A DNA stretch of 25,472 nucleotides from Enteropsectra breve (GCA_024243835.1 JALPMN010000619.1:11782-37253); one strand, 5' to 3'. Numbered from the stretch's first letter, positions 1 through 9,048 are shown. Numbers and translations: made by a program. Notes: generated by a model not told the origin, from the sequence alone.

Positions 1-1252
1 CGCGGTAGTCCTGCATCGAGATGCGGCGGATGTCGATGCCGTCGATGGTGACGGTGCCCTGGAACTCCTCGAAGTTGAGGAGGATCTTGAAGATGGAGGA
101 CTTTCCGACGCCGTTGCGCCCGTAGAGAGCGGCCTTGTCGCCCCTGTTGAGAGTCATTTCTACGTTGCTGAAAATAACCTTTCCTCTATTTAGATAAACA
201 ACATCCTTTACCTCTATTTTATCCGTAAAGGCTCCGATCTTAACTTTTTTCTTTATATCTTCTCTGGCATAGGACAGATATTTCAGTACAAGAGTTGCAA
301 CACAAACAGATTCCTCAAAGATTTGGTGAATATTCACCAATGCTGAGCCAGCAGTAAAAATGGATTGAATGGTTTTCAGAAGACTAATGACTATCTTAGG
401 ACTACCTTCTTCAGCCTGGTAATACAGCATTGCAGCGGCAACTTTTGCAAATATGCTTAAGCCGTTGTACGTTAGCATATTAACCGAGTAGTAAAATTTA
501 TATGCTTTCTGCAGCTTTTGCCAGCTGTTTACTTTTGTACTGTACGTCTGCATAGTTTCCTTCTCTACTTGGAATGATTTTATTATGCTTATTGAGTCTA
601 TTGCCTCTGTATAGTATTTCTCTCGTTCAAACGAAGCATTTGTTGCTTCTTTGAGCAGATATATTGACCGTTTCATTTGTATGGTTTTAATGGCCAAAAG
701 TACAAAGAAAATCGCCAGGACGGTAATAAACATAATTTTTGTCTCTGATTTATCTTTGAACCAGATAAATGCCAAGTCTAAGACAATCTCCGAGAGCTTT
801 ATGGGCACTTTAATCATGAGTGTCCGTGCAATCTTTGCCAGTGCTTTCGATCCTTCAGTAATGTAATACTCAATTTGCCCGCCTGGTATTTCGAGTATTT
901 TAATATCATCAGTAAACAGCATATTTCTCATAGCCATAGACGCGATCATGGCGCCATACTTGCTGAGATGCACCTCATAAAGATAGTTCACCAAGAAATC
1001 CACTCCGTATCCGATCAACTTGCTTATGAAATCAGTCAGAAAAAAGAGCTTTAACGCGGTTAAGTAATCCACGTGCTCTATCTTATACTCTATATATTTG
1101 CTGTGTCCATAGCAAAATTGACGCAAAGCAATAAAGCTGTAAATCGCAACAAGATACTGCGTTTTACTGTAGTGGGCCTTTCCAAACAGCTTGAACGCCA
1201 TTTTTATGATGTAGAATGTGGATGTCTTCGTGTCCGCAGAACTGTCCTCCAT
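1..1252 (-). CDS. ABC half-transporter (ABCB/ATM1-like), C-terminus beyond window edge
   Basis: This gene runs leftward out of the window; 417 codons are visible. Residues 1 to about 330 form an ABC exporter-type membrane domain with several hydrophobic helices, for example around residues 30-45, 60-90 and 175-195. The nucleotide-binding domain follows, with a clear Walker A motif GRNGVGKSS at residues 378-386. Walker B, the signature motif and the stop lie outside the window. One membrane domain followed by one ATPase domain is the half-transporter layout; such proteins work as dimers. Microsporidia keep ATM1-like half-transporters linked to mitosomal Fe-S export, but nothing here proves that location, so a plasma-membrane ABCB exporter is equally possible. 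The ATG at 1252 is chosen because CCC lies four bases upstream (1257-1259) and translation is open from there. The last 52 visible codons are almost entirely G/C-ending, unlike the rest of the gene. Confidence 0.85.
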   Translation of the reverse strand, partial: MEDSSADTKTSTFYIIKMAFKLFGKAHYSKTQYLVAIYSFIALRQFCYGHSKYIEYKIEHVDYLTALKLFFLTDFISKLIGYGVDFLVNYLYEVHLSKYGAMIASMAMRNMLFTDDIKILEIPGGQIEYYITEGSKALAKIARTLMIKVPIKLSEIVLDLAFIWFKDKSETKIMFITVLAIFFVLLAIKTIQMKRSIYLLKEATNASFEREKYYTEAIDSISIIKSFQVEKETMQTYSTKVNSWQKLQKAYKFYYSVNMLTYNGLSIFAKVAAAMLYYQAEEGSPKIVISLLKTIQSIFTAGSALVNIHQIFEESVCVATLVLKYLSYAREDIKKKVKIGAFTDKIEVKDVVYLNRGKVIFSNVEMTLNRGDKAALYGRNGVGKSSIFKILLNFEEFQGTVTIDGIDIRRISMQDYR

Positions 1253-1256
1253 TTCT

Positions 1257-1259
1257 GGG
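1257..1259 (-). promoter_or_regulatory. CCC start-associated motif of the ABC transporter
   Basis: Read on the minus strand, CCC followed by AGAA precedes the ATG at 1252. CCC (or GGG) close to the start codon is a described microsporidian transcription/translation start signal. The same motif recurs at five other host genes in this window. Confidence 0.5.
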
Positions 1260-1520
1260 ATAAAAATTTATCTGAAAAAATTTAAAGGAGAATTTTCGAC
1301 CAACGGCAAGCAGTTAATAGCATGAGAAGACAAGAAATGAGATATAAAAACAAAGTAGAGTGATATAAAAATGAGCCCAAGATTTTAATCAAGAAAATAT
1401 TCAGATAGTTATAACTAAAAAAATATATGAAATTTAGATCACTTTTTATACTGATTTTTTACAATGATATTGTTCGTTGTCGCTTATGTACGTTGCTATA
1501 GCAGTGATATGCCAGAAATG

Positions 1521-1553
1521 AATGGCAAGTGAAAGACTCTTCTTTTTGCCATT
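1521..1553. other. 13-bp bulged hairpin
   Basis: Bases 1521-1528 (AATGGCAA) pair perfectly with 1546-1553 (TTGCCATT). Inside, after a GTG bulge at 1529-1531, 1532-1536 (AAAGA) pairs with 1541-1545 (TCTTT) around a CTCT tetraloop. It could be part of a small RNA or chance pairing in AT-rich DNA. Its strand is undetermined. Confidence 0.4.
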
Positions 1554-1713
1554 AAAATTTTTGCAGTAAAACTAATCAAATACAATTCCAATGAAATTAA
1601 ATTTTTGATTTTGCTTTACTTTAGAAGTAAGACAAATCTATCATCAGAAATTGTGCAGTCAAAACGGAATTGAATCTTGATTAAGATATCTTATTTAGTG
1701 TAGTATTACCTGT

Positions 1714-1908
1714 TTAATATAACTGTAATATTAGTTTAGACAACAAATCTTCCCATTTTTCTAACCAATTTAAAAAATTTTCACTTTGCTTTGACTTTCG
1801 CCAAGTAGAGAATAAACAAAGTCTATTCAAAGTTGCAAAGCCCTCTATAAAACCAAATAACGATAAAAGAATGAAGAGAGTAGCAGAAAGCGTGAGAAAC
1901 ACTGCCAT
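1714..1908 (-). CDS. Doubtful small membrane protein ORF
   Basis: The ATG-initiated ORF encodes 64 residues. It begins with a long hydrophobic stretch (roughly residues 2-25) that could be a signal anchor, followed by a basic, Trp-containing tail. It lies alone inside a large gap and has no CCC motif before its ATG. I recognise no family. The hydrophobic start is the only argument for it; a random ORF in AT-rich DNA is at least as likely. Confidence 0.15.
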   Translation of the reverse strand: MAVFLTLSATLFILLSLFGFIEGFATLNRLCLFSTWRKSKQSENFLNWLEKWEDLLSKLILQLY

Positions 1909-1982
1909 AGAGTATCCATCAAGTATAATAAATTCGTTTGTTTTAATAGATTAATATAATTTTTCAAACAAATCAGCCTTCT

Positions 1983-4900
1983 ATGGAGACTGAAAGTATT
2001 CCGCAAAATAGAGCCAGATCCACTACGAGCGCAACAAATGAGACCAGAGGACGGCAGACAATCCTTGAAAATTTCAACTCACTGCTGCACAAGCATCCCA
2101 ACAGGATTGTGTCGAGCAAATACACGATTCTTAATTTTTTGCCATTGAATCTCTATCACCAGTTTTCCAAACCCTCCACAATATTCTTTCTAATCACGCT
2201 TATTCTTCTCTTTATCCCTGCCATCTCACCCTTTGAGCCCTGGTCGTATCTTATTGCGTTTATGATCGTTGTCGGTATTTCGATGATTAAAGACGCTCTC
2301 GAAGACTACAAGCGCCATGTGTCTGATCGCCAGATAAATAACATGGAATGCACAATAATACGCACGAGTGGCGATAATCGTGCAGAAAATAATGCTCCAA
2401 GACACGAGGAGCAAAGAAACGCGGAAGCGATCAATGAGGGCGCATTAAATGAACAAGATGGCCTGAAAAGAGTAAAGGTTGAGGATATTAAAAATGGTGA
2501 CTGGCTCTTGGTCTCCAAAAACGAAGAAATACACGCAGACTGCATTCTGATCCGATCGCAGAGCTACAAAAGCAAAAAACACAAATGCACCAACTACTGC
2601 TTTATTAACACCGCCAGTCTGGACGGAGAGAGCAACCTGAAAAGAAGAAGCGCGCCGGTATTTCCAGAGCTGGGAGTGCAGTGCCCAATTGAAGAAAGCG
2701 GAGAAAAAAACAGAAAAGGGAAAATGTGCGAATGCTTCGAGCGAGTAAGAGACAGTGTTGAATCCTTTAAAGTGGAAGACACCGGAGATTCATTTTCTGA
2801 TTTCGACTGTGAGCTCCGTTTAAAAAGAAATGAAAATTCTAACGGAAATATTGCAGCAAATGACAAAAATGCCGTTCTAAGAGGCTCCATTTTGAAAAAC
2901 ACAGAATGGGCCATTTTCCTGGTTGTGGCAGTGGGAAAAGAGACAAAGCAGTGCAAATCAGTAAATAGAGCAAGAAAGGGGCGGAGTCTTTTTGACAAAA
3001 GAATGGATTTCATGCTTCTCATTATTGCGACAATCTACTTTATAATGCTGGCGTGCACCACAGCCGTCGGTATTACGATGCGGTTTTCTAACGACAATAT
3101 TAAAAGCCTTGCGGTTGGATCTGCCCCCAAAGAGGTGGTAAGGCTCATATTCTCAAACTACATTCTCTATTCTTACCTGATTCCACTGAGTCTCTACGTA
3201 ATGATTGAAGTTGCAAGGTTCTTTAATTCAAATTACATTAAATTTGACAGGAAACTGCAGCTCGATGACAAAACAGCTATTTGCCGAAACTCAAACGTAA
3301 TTGAGGATCTCGGAACGATTGACTACATTCTGACAGATAAAACAGGAACGATAACCAAAAATTCAATGACCCTGAAGGCATTTCATCTTCGGGAGACACA
3401 GGAGCTCAAAAGCTGCAATAGTGTCTTCGAAAGCCAAAACTTAAGCAAAAACAGCGATAATAAGGAAAAGCAAAGTGATGAAAAGATAGACCTTAAAGAT
3501 AATTTTAATCTTCTAATGCTTAATATTCTCGTGTGCAACAGCGTGGAAGTACTGGATAAAAAGTATGAGGGGATTTCGCAGGAAGAGCTCTGCTTTTTGG
3601 AAGAGATTGAGAAATACGGATTCACTCTGCTGGAGAGAGACCCCTCTTTCGTGAAGATAAAGTTTCTGGGGAAAGAGCTGAAGATACACATATTGAACAC
3701 GGTGGAGTTCAGCAGCAAGAGGCAGTGCATGTCATGTGTGGTGCTTATAGAAGGGAAAATCTTTCTATTTGTGAAAGGAAGTGACTCAAAGCTACTGGGA
3801 AACAATAACAAGGACAATGAAAAACTGATAGACCTGCTCAACCGAGCAAGTGACTATAGGAGCCTTGTCATTAAATGCCGGGAGATAAGCACGGACGAGG
3901 CCTACAGTTTGTTGAATAGAATAAACAAAAACGAGGAATTTGTTGATTCTGAAAAAGCAAATGATAAAAATGCAAACAGCATAAATGAAGATGCAGATGG
4001 CGGCGATACAGAAAAGCTTGTTCAGATGATAAATCCGAACAGCACCGAGGATGTTGATGACATAATAGACGGATGGATCGATGATGCTGAATATGTAGGA
4101 TCAACATTCATCGAAGATGAGCTTCAGGATGGAGTCAAGAGCACGATGGAGCATCTGAGAGATGCGGGAATGAGGATATGGATGATTACGGGCGATAAAA
4201 AAGAAACTGCAGTTAGCTGTGGAAAGAACTCGAAAATCATTGTGAATGACTCTTATCTGGAGATAGAGGGGCGTGATATCGTTTCGAGACTGGAAGAGGC
4301 CAGTGGGATTACCCCGAATGCAAGACATTCAGAACAGCCAGGTTCTAATAGCAGGGATATTTTCGGCTACAGTGCAGCCATTATTTATAGAGCAACGCCC
4401 AAACAGAAGGGACGAATCGCTGAATTGCTTGTCAAGGCCAATAAAAACGTACTGGGCATTGGAGATGGAAATAATGATGTTGCCATGCTGAAAGATTCAC
4501 ATGTTGGTGTTGGAATCATGGGGAAGGAGGGCACACAGGCATCGCTGGCTGCAGATTTCGCCATTCCTGAATTCAAAGGCCTGAAAAGACTCATCATGGT
4601 GCATGGCCGGTACAACTTAATCAGATACTCCAAAATAGCCCTCAATGCCTTCTACAAAAATCTTATTTTCATTATGTTCCAGTTCTTCTACAACTTTTTC
4701 AACGGAGGATCCGGAAGAGCCATATACAACGACTTCTTTATGAACTACTATAATTTGTTCTTCACCTCCCTCGTGCCATTTACAATCGCTCTTTTCGACA
4801 GGGACAGGAATGAGGAGAGCATCTATGAGCATCCACGCACCTATCAGTGCGCTCGTGCGTATTTCCATAAAAAGATTATTTTCTGGAATGTTGCATATGC

Positions 4901-5294
4901 AGTTCTTGAAGCAGCAGCACTTTACTTTGTGCTGTATGGAATTACCCATTTCGATGTTACAAATGGTGCTGGAAAGCCTGCTGGCTACATGTGTCTGAGC
5001 ACTTTCTATTCTGTTGTTATTTTTACTGCCGTTATTATCAACCAGTACAGTCTGATAAGCTACTTTGTGTGGTACAGCTATGCTGCCGTTTCTCTCTCGG
5101 TTGTTCTGAATCTGGTGATGCTTTTTGGTCTGCAAAATCTATCAGTAGACAGCAACAAAGCCATTCTCCATATCTTAGCGATGCCTATCAATTACTTGAT
5201 TCTTATAGGCATGCTTTGTGTGATATTCATGAGTGAAGGAATTTCCAGACTGGTCAAACAGCAGATAATGGAAGGCTTAATACAGGAAAAATAA
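1983..5294 (+). CDS. P4-type ATPase (aminophospholipid flippase)
   Basis: This 1103-residue protein is a P-type ATPase of the P4 class, which moves phospholipids from the outer/lumenal to the cytosolic leaflet of Golgi, endosomal or plasma membranes. The N-terminus has the P4 pattern, with an NRIVSSKYT segment leading into a paired helix around residues 65-105. The actuator loop carries DGES (DGET in most relatives). A PLSL variant of the P4 PISL motif sits in the fourth helix, just before the phosphorylation motif DKTGT, whose Asp is residue 452. The nucleotide-domain KGSD, then TGDKKETA, then GDGNNDV at about residue 827 follow in order, with about six C-terminal helices. Length is near the family minimum. 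An acidic Asn-rich linker at about residues 650-690 is the main insertion. No CCC motif precedes the ATG. Substrate and any Cdc50 partner cannot be read from the sequence. Confidence 0.95.
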   Translation: METESIPQNRARSTTSATNETRGRQTILENFNSLLHKHPNRIVSSKYTILNFLPLNLYHQFSKPSTIFFLITLILLFIPAISPFEPWSYLIAFMIVVGISMIKDALEDYKRHVSDRQINNMECTIIRTSGDNRAENNAPRHEEQRNAEAINEGALNEQDGLKRVKVEDIKNGDWLLVSKNEEIHADCILIRSQSYKSKKHKCTNYCFINTASLDGESNLKRRSAPVFPELGVQCPIEESGEKNRKGKMCECFERVRDSVESFKVEDTGDSFSDFDCELRLKRNENSNGNIAANDKNAVLRGSILKNTEWAIFLVVAVGKETKQCKSVNRARKGRSLFDKRMDFMLLIIATIYFIMLACTTAVGITMRFSNDNIKSLAVGSAPKEVVRLIFSNYILYSYLIPLSLYVMIEVARFFNSNYIKFDRKLQLDDKTAICRNSNVIEDLGTIDYILTDKTGTITKNSMTLKAFHLRETQELKSCNSVFESQNLSKNSDNKEKQSDEKIDLKDNFNLLMLNILVCNSVEVLDKKYEGISQEELCFLEEIEKYGFTLLERDPSFVKIKFLGKELKIHILNTVEFSSKRQCMSCVVLIEGKIFLFVKGSDSKLLGNNNKDNEKLIDLLNRASDYRSLVIKCREISTDEAYSLLNRINKNEEFVDSEKANDKNANSINEDADGGDTEKLVQMINPNSTEDVDDIIDGWIDDAEYVGSTFIEDELQDGVKSTMEHLRDAGMRIWMITGDKKETAVSCGKNSKIIVNDSYLEIEGRDIVSRLEEASGITPNARHSEQPGSNSRDIFGYSAAIIYRATPKQKGRIAELLVKANKNVLGIGDGNNDVAMLKDSHVGVGIMGKEGTQASLAADFAIPEFKGLKRLIMVHGRYNLIRYSKIALNAFYKNLIFIMFQFFYNFFNGGSGRAIYNDFFMNYYNLFFTSLVPFTIALFDRDRNEESIYEHPRTYQCARAYFHKKIIFWNVAYAVLEAAALYFVLYGITHFDVTNGAGKPAGYMCLSTFYSVVIFTAVIINQYSLISYFVWYSYAAVSLSVVLNLVMLFGLQNLSVDSNKAILHILAMPINYLILIGMLCVIFMSEGISRLVKQQIMEGLIQEK

Positions 5295-5412
5295 AGAGTG
5301 TTTAAAATTATAAAGCAGCTTTTTATTTAATTTCATTGACTGTATTAGTGATTATGTTAAAATTACCTGATATATCAACAGTGCGTAAGCTTACTAAATT
5401 CAGTCTGTTGGA

Positions 5413-7194
5413 TTAGTATTGTATTAATGATACATTTATTCTAAGAGTATTTGACAGTGATAAAAACTCTTCCTCTTCTTCTACGCCGATAAAAGCTTCT
5501 ATGGTGCTATCGCTTGTGCTATAGGCTGTATCTAAGACTATGTGTATTTTAGGCGCCAGCTGATACTTCATGCTTTTATCCAGATATTTTACAACTAGAA
5601 AAGATGAGATGGGCACAGCTGTCCAAAATGCATCGATATTAAAATCCAAGGGCACATTCTTAAATGATTTTATAGCATCTGGCCCACTGAGCACATATTC
5701 CCTGGATTTTATTTTGCCACCAAGTATTATTTCAAGTGAGTGTGAAATATCATCAAAAACACAAGCTGGTGCATCTTCTATTTCATAAAGATGCCTTATT
5801 CTTCGCATCTCCTTATTATCATTCTCATTGTATTGAAGATGAAGAGCATTGTAAAGATCATAATAAAATTTGTTTTTTGACGCATCTTCTGCCTTACAGT
5901 CCTTTAGCAAAAGAGTGCTGCTTTTAAGCTTATATTCTTGTTTCCTAATCCGGTCTTTTATTTCATTAGAAGCTCGATCTACACATTTAAAGCGTTTGTT
6001 GAATACTCTCTCAGAGAGCTTGTACTTCAGGAATTTTATGTCTTCTTTAATCTCTTCCGAAATATCAATGGAATAAGATTTTAACAGTATTTTAAGGACT
6101 AGCAGCATTGCCAGATACTCAATGTTGTAGAGTGATCCCCTCCTTTTCATAAAGATACTATGCCTATAAATGTATTTTCCATCTGTGTTTTTAGTTCCCA
6201 GGAATTTATAAAATATCTCTGCGTTTCTTTTTACTATTTTAGAAATGCAGTGCAGAATCTCATTGTCTGTGAGTCCCTGTTGGGCAATCAAAAGAAAAAA
6301 TATTTTTGTATCTGAAAACCTTAGATGGCCCAACAGTCTCAGTGCCTTTTCTCTCACCAGAGCATCGCTCTCCTCCAAACACCCAGTAACAAAGCCAAGG
6401 TTTTCATTTGTAAGGGCAGTGTGTCTTTTCTTGACCAGGCGCGTAAGCTGCTCCAGTGCCGCAACACGCACATCTGTGGACTCGTCATTCAGCATGTCAA
6501 TCAGAAACTCCAGAATTGCAGGGAATGTTGATTCTGTGCAGAACGCAAGAATGGAATCTACCAGGGCCCTCCTCACCTCAGGATATTCGTCCTCGGCACC
6601 GTACAGAAAAAGTCCGTCAGTGCTTTTGTCAAAAAGGCTGCCTTTGAAGGATTCAGAAGTGTTTTTTAGGCGGCACAGTGCCTTTGCAAATTCAAGTCTG
6701 ACCAGCGGGGATCCGTCATGAATCAGATCAATCAGCAAAGCGAGAAATGAATCCTCATTAGAAACATCCAAATCCATCAGGCGGTTAATAACAGCCAGTC
6801 TAATTTCTTCATTTTCATCAATAACTGCCTCAGAAAGCTCATTAAAATCAGTAGTGCAACGCACGTGTTCAATGCGCAGCTTGTGGCTTGGATCTTCCTT
6901 ACAGCGGTCGATAAATTCTATGTGGCTCGAAAGCCTTTGCTGTCCCTCATTTTCTCTTGAAGAAGTTATTTCTGTTTGCTTGAAGATATGCAGCGCAAGT
7001 GTGCGCACCTTCAGAGCCCTGTGTACCAGCAGTTTGGGAATATTTTCCAAAAGATGCACAGAAAAGCTGTTGCTCAGAATGCACTCCTCTAAATATCTGA
7101 TAGTGAGGCATGCGGAGAGTTCAGTGCCATCATCGTCAGCCAAGTCATTCGAAGAAATAATATTTTTCAAAATTTTAAAATCTGGAGCTGCCAT
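5413..7194 (-). CDS. HEAT-repeat protein, Integrator subunit 4-like
   Basis: This is a 593-residue protein. Residues about 80-320 are tandem helical HEAT repeats. The region with GAEDEYPEVR (about 198-208) and LEFLIDMLNDESTDVR (about 228-243) closely resembles the signature repeats of INTS4/SIEL, where an EDE..EVR stretch is followed by LDFLVDMFNDE. A helical linker follows. The last 120 residues or so are beta-rich, starting near a GPD..KSF stretch, comparable with the C-terminal Ig-like domain of INTS4. INTS4 is a scaffold of the Integrator RNA cleavage module; its relative symplekin does the same job in pre-mRNA 3' processing. The start is set at the ATG at 7194, six bases after a CCC. The longer reading frame to 7239 begins with TTG, and the ATG at 7235 is in another frame and stops at once. 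Assignment rests on remembered motif patterns, not a search; another HEAT scaffold is possible. Confidence 0.5.
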   Translation of the reverse strand: MAAPDFKILKNIISSNDLADDDGTELSACLTIRYLEECILSNSFSVHLLENIPKLLVHRALKVRTLALHIFKQTEITSSRENEGQQRLSSHIEFIDRCKEDPSHKLRIEHVRCTTDFNELSEAVIDENEEIRLAVINRLMDLDVSNEDSFLALLIDLIHDGSPLVRLEFAKALCRLKNTSESFKGSLFDKSTDGLFLYGAEDEYPEVRRALVDSILAFCTESTFPAILEFLIDMLNDESTDVRVAALEQLTRLVKKRHTALTNENLGFVTGCLEESDALVREKALRLLGHLRFSDTKIFFLLIAQQGLTDNEILHCISKIVKRNAEIFYKFLGTKNTDGKYIYRHSIFMKRRGSLYNIEYLAMLLVLKILLKSYSIDISEEIKEDIKFLKYKLSERVFNKRFKCVDRASNEIKDRIRKQEYKLKSSTLLLKDCKAEDASKNKFYYDLYNALHLQYNENDNKEMRRIRHLYEIEDAPACVFDDISHSLEIILGGKIKSREYVLSGPDAIKSFKNVPLDFNIDAFWTAVPISSFLVVKYLDKSMKYQLAPKIHIVLDTAYSTSDSTIEAFIGVEEEEEFLSLSNTLRINVSLIQY

Positions 7195-7200
7195 TTCCAA

Positions 7201-7203
7201 GGG
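7201..7203 (-). promoter_or_regulatory. CCC start-associated motif of the HEAT-repeat gene
   Basis: On the minus strand CCC lies six bases before the ATG at 7194. This supports that start over the upstream TTG-initiated reading. Confidence 0.45.
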
Positions 7204-7299
7204 ATGCTTCGAAACCACTTTTTTCTCAATTACATGCAAATAAGTGAAACACTTCTCTAGTAGCTAAAAAAAGCATTGTGCATAGCTCAGAAACAATTA

Positions 7300-7347
7300 T
7301 ATACATTGCTATAGAAAAAAATTTATACATCGCTATAGAAACAAATT
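7300..7347. repeat. Two-copy 24-bp tandem repeat
   Basis: Units 7300-7323 and 7324-7347 both begin TATACAT, contain GCTATAGAAA and end AAATT. They differ at two positions. They lie about 110 bases upstream of the HEAT-repeat start codon on the minus strand. Confidence 0.7.
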
Positions 7348-7883
7348 TATGTAGAAAGAGGAAGACAATGATAGTTCTGTTACTGAATCTTATGTGTAAA
7401 AATAACTTTTTTATTATCGAACTGAGATTGACGGTTTGAAGCGAGTTTTACCAGCATCCTTTTGTTTTTAGCAGTAAATAAACAAACATTAATATTAAGC
7501 TCTTGGGCATTGACAGACTAAGAAAGCTTTGGCTAAAGAGCACACCTTTCAATGCAATACTTATACCACGTGTAGTGCTATTTAATTACTAGAAACGATC
7601 TTGTATCATATTGCTGAAGAATAGGCTGTATCTTGAAGTTGCACCTTTTTTCTGTTTTAATTAACAAATGTTAATAAACATACTGCAGAGAAAATATAAA
7701 ATGCGGTGCAATACACTTTAAGCTTATGTATTTATGATTAAATTAGCTAAGCTTGTAAATTTTAGGTTATAGCATATTAAAGATGAAATTTTGCCTCTGT
7801 CAGTGCATTCTCTTAGAAAATGATATATTAATGTTTTGTTTGATCAGCTGAAAACTATTTAACAAGACACAACATTAAAAACA

Positions 7884-8528
7884 ATGTTCAGCAGAATAAC
7901 TATCGCTATGGCGCTGGCATGCTTCGCCAGTGCAAGAGTTGGAATCAACGGAATGAGCACACAGACTGTCTCTACGATTCCACAGGCAACACAAGCATTC
8001 GGACCGGATTCGGCCACAGGCAAGGCAACACTCCTGAATATCGAGTCAACAGGAGGCGATGCAGATGCCAACAAACCAATAACACTTATGGAGAACAGCA
8101 CCGAAGATCCACAGAAATGGGTGCCTGTTAAAACACTCTCTCCCGAGGAGATTCATGGAAGCAACAACAAGACCCTCGTTCTTGGACCAAACCACGAGAA
8201 CAAGAAATATGCCCTGCAGTACACCAACAGAAATGGTGCACTTGTGTACTCCGCCCCGGTAGTTCTCAGTCCGAGTGGCAATGGTGTTGTCGAGCAGAAC
8301 TATATGAGGCCTAAGGGCACCGACCCAAACACCAACGGTGTTGTTGCTGGAAAGACCGGAACCACAACCAATGTAGATGATGCTAAGAAAAAGGCCCAGG
8401 CCAACAAGGACAAGGCCAAGAAGTCTAAGGAGGACAAGAAGAAAGACTCAAAGAAGAAGAATTCCTTTGGTGCTGTTAGCATGTTTGTCACCGCTGCCAC
8501 AGTTGTGCTTGGATGCCTGAGTATGTAA
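7884..8528 (+). CDS. Secreted, probably GPI-anchored Lys-rich surface protein
   Basis: This 214-residue protein has an N-terminal signal peptide (about residues 1-18), an ectodomain, a very Lys-rich segment (about 165-192, many KK and KKK clusters) and a hydrophobic C-terminus (about 195-214) with no charged residue after it, the layout of a GPI-anchor signal. Residues 67-144 match the ectodomain of the protein at 9049-9666: LM.N....P.KW, then L.LGP, then Y.P/S.PV, then V..NY in the same order and spacing. The basic segment could bind sulphated glycans, as proposed for some microsporidian spore-wall proteins; this is inference. AAG strongly outnumbers AAA in the tail and codons are more GC-rich than in neighbouring genes, suggesting high expression. 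No CCC precedes the ATG. I do not recognise a named family. Confidence 0.85.
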   Translation: MFSRITIAMALACFASARVGINGMSTQTVSTIPQATQAFGPDSATGKATLLNIESTGGDADANKPITLMENSTEDPQKWVPVKTLSPEEIHGSNNKTLVLGPNHENKKYALQYTNRNGALVYSAPVVLSPSGNGVVEQNYMRPKGTDPNTNGVVAGKTGTTTNVDDAKKKAQANKDKAKKSKEDKKKDSKKKNSFGAVSMFVTAATVVLGCLSM

Positions 8529-8773
8529 ATTGAATAAATCAAATGCTAAGTAATTTATTAAGTACTTTATTAACTAGTTTATTAAGTAGTTTTTAACTAG
8601 TTTTTAAATATTTTAGATTCTAAGTCTTTATTAATAAAGTAGTTTTAATTTGCATTCAGTAGATTAATTATATGTCTTGCAGTTTATTTTCAGGTAGTAA
8701 GTATTGCGTATTGTCATATTGAAAAACTAATTTGCATTTTATAGAAATAAATATAAGAAAAAATTATTTTTTT
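8529..8773. other. AT-rich spacer with degenerate TTAACTAGT/TTAAGTA repeats
   Basis: Between the surface-protein stop codon and the tRNA, bases about 8550-8612 repeat short units such as TTATTAAGTA and TTTAACTAGTTT in imperfect tandem. This is probably 3' untranslated or spacer sequence. No ORF is seen. Confidence 0.4.
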
Positions 8774-8854
8774 GACTGGATGGCCGAGTGGTTAAGGCGC
8801 TAGCTTTAGGCGCTAGTTTCGTAAGATGCGTGGGTTCGAGTCCCGCTTCAGTTA
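8774..8854 (+). tRNA. tRNA-Leu(UAG): tRNA-Leu, anticodon UAG
   Basis: An 81-base tRNA folds cleanly. The acceptor stem is 8774-8780 with 8847-8853 (including G-U pairs), with discriminator A at 8854. The D arm contains TGGCCGAGTGG (A box). The anticodon stem CTAGC/GCTAG encloses a seven-base loop with TAG at 8807-8809. There is a long class II variable arm, and the T arm contains GGTTCGAGTCC (B box). No intron is present. The long variable arm and A73 agree with leucine. A T-rich stretch follows within 10 bases and can act as an RNA polymerase III terminator. Confidence 0.95.
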
Positions 8855-9045
8855 TTTAAATATTTTTTATTTATTTCAACAATTAAGAACAGGATTCTCT
8901 TTCTTAATCGATTGTAACCTATGGTTTCTCAAGTTTAATTTGTCATTTTTTAGCTTTAATTTTGCATCCCCAGTTTCTCTTATTGTGATAGTAAACAAAT
9001 AAACCTAACAACAAATAAATATTAGAGAAACAAACAAACAGAACA

Positions 9046-9048
9046 CCC
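9046..9048 (+). promoter_or_regulatory. CCC immediately before a start codon
   Basis: CCC directly abuts the ATG at 9049. It is the tightest spacing of this motif in the window. Confidence 0.45.

Larger units (their letters stand above)
1253..1982. other. AT-rich gap between divergent genes
   Basis: This 730-base stretch separates the divergently transcribed ABC transporter and P4-ATPase genes and should hold both promoters. It contains a strong hairpin (1521-1553) and one weak 64-codon ORF on the minus strand (1714-1908). I see no tRNA, no second protein gene and no transposon remnant. Confidence 0.6.
7195..7883. other. AT-rich gap between divergent genes
   Basis: This 689-base stretch lies between the HEAT-repeat gene (minus) and the first surface-protein gene (plus) and should contain both promoters. 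Apart from the 24-bp tandem repeat at 7300-7347 I find no gene, tRNA or element in it. Confidence 0.6.

Noticed and set aside
651..866. Plus-strand ORF of 71 residues
   Set aside because: It is the antisense shadow of the ABC transporter membrane domain, which has clear family motifs in its own frame.
1073..1285. Plus-strand ORF of 70 residues
   Set aside because: It begins with GTG and overlaps the first codons of the ABC transporter on the other strand.
7195..7239. N-terminal extension of the HEAT-repeat protein
   Set aside because: The extension starts with TTG; the in-frame ATG at 7194 has a CCC motif just upstream.
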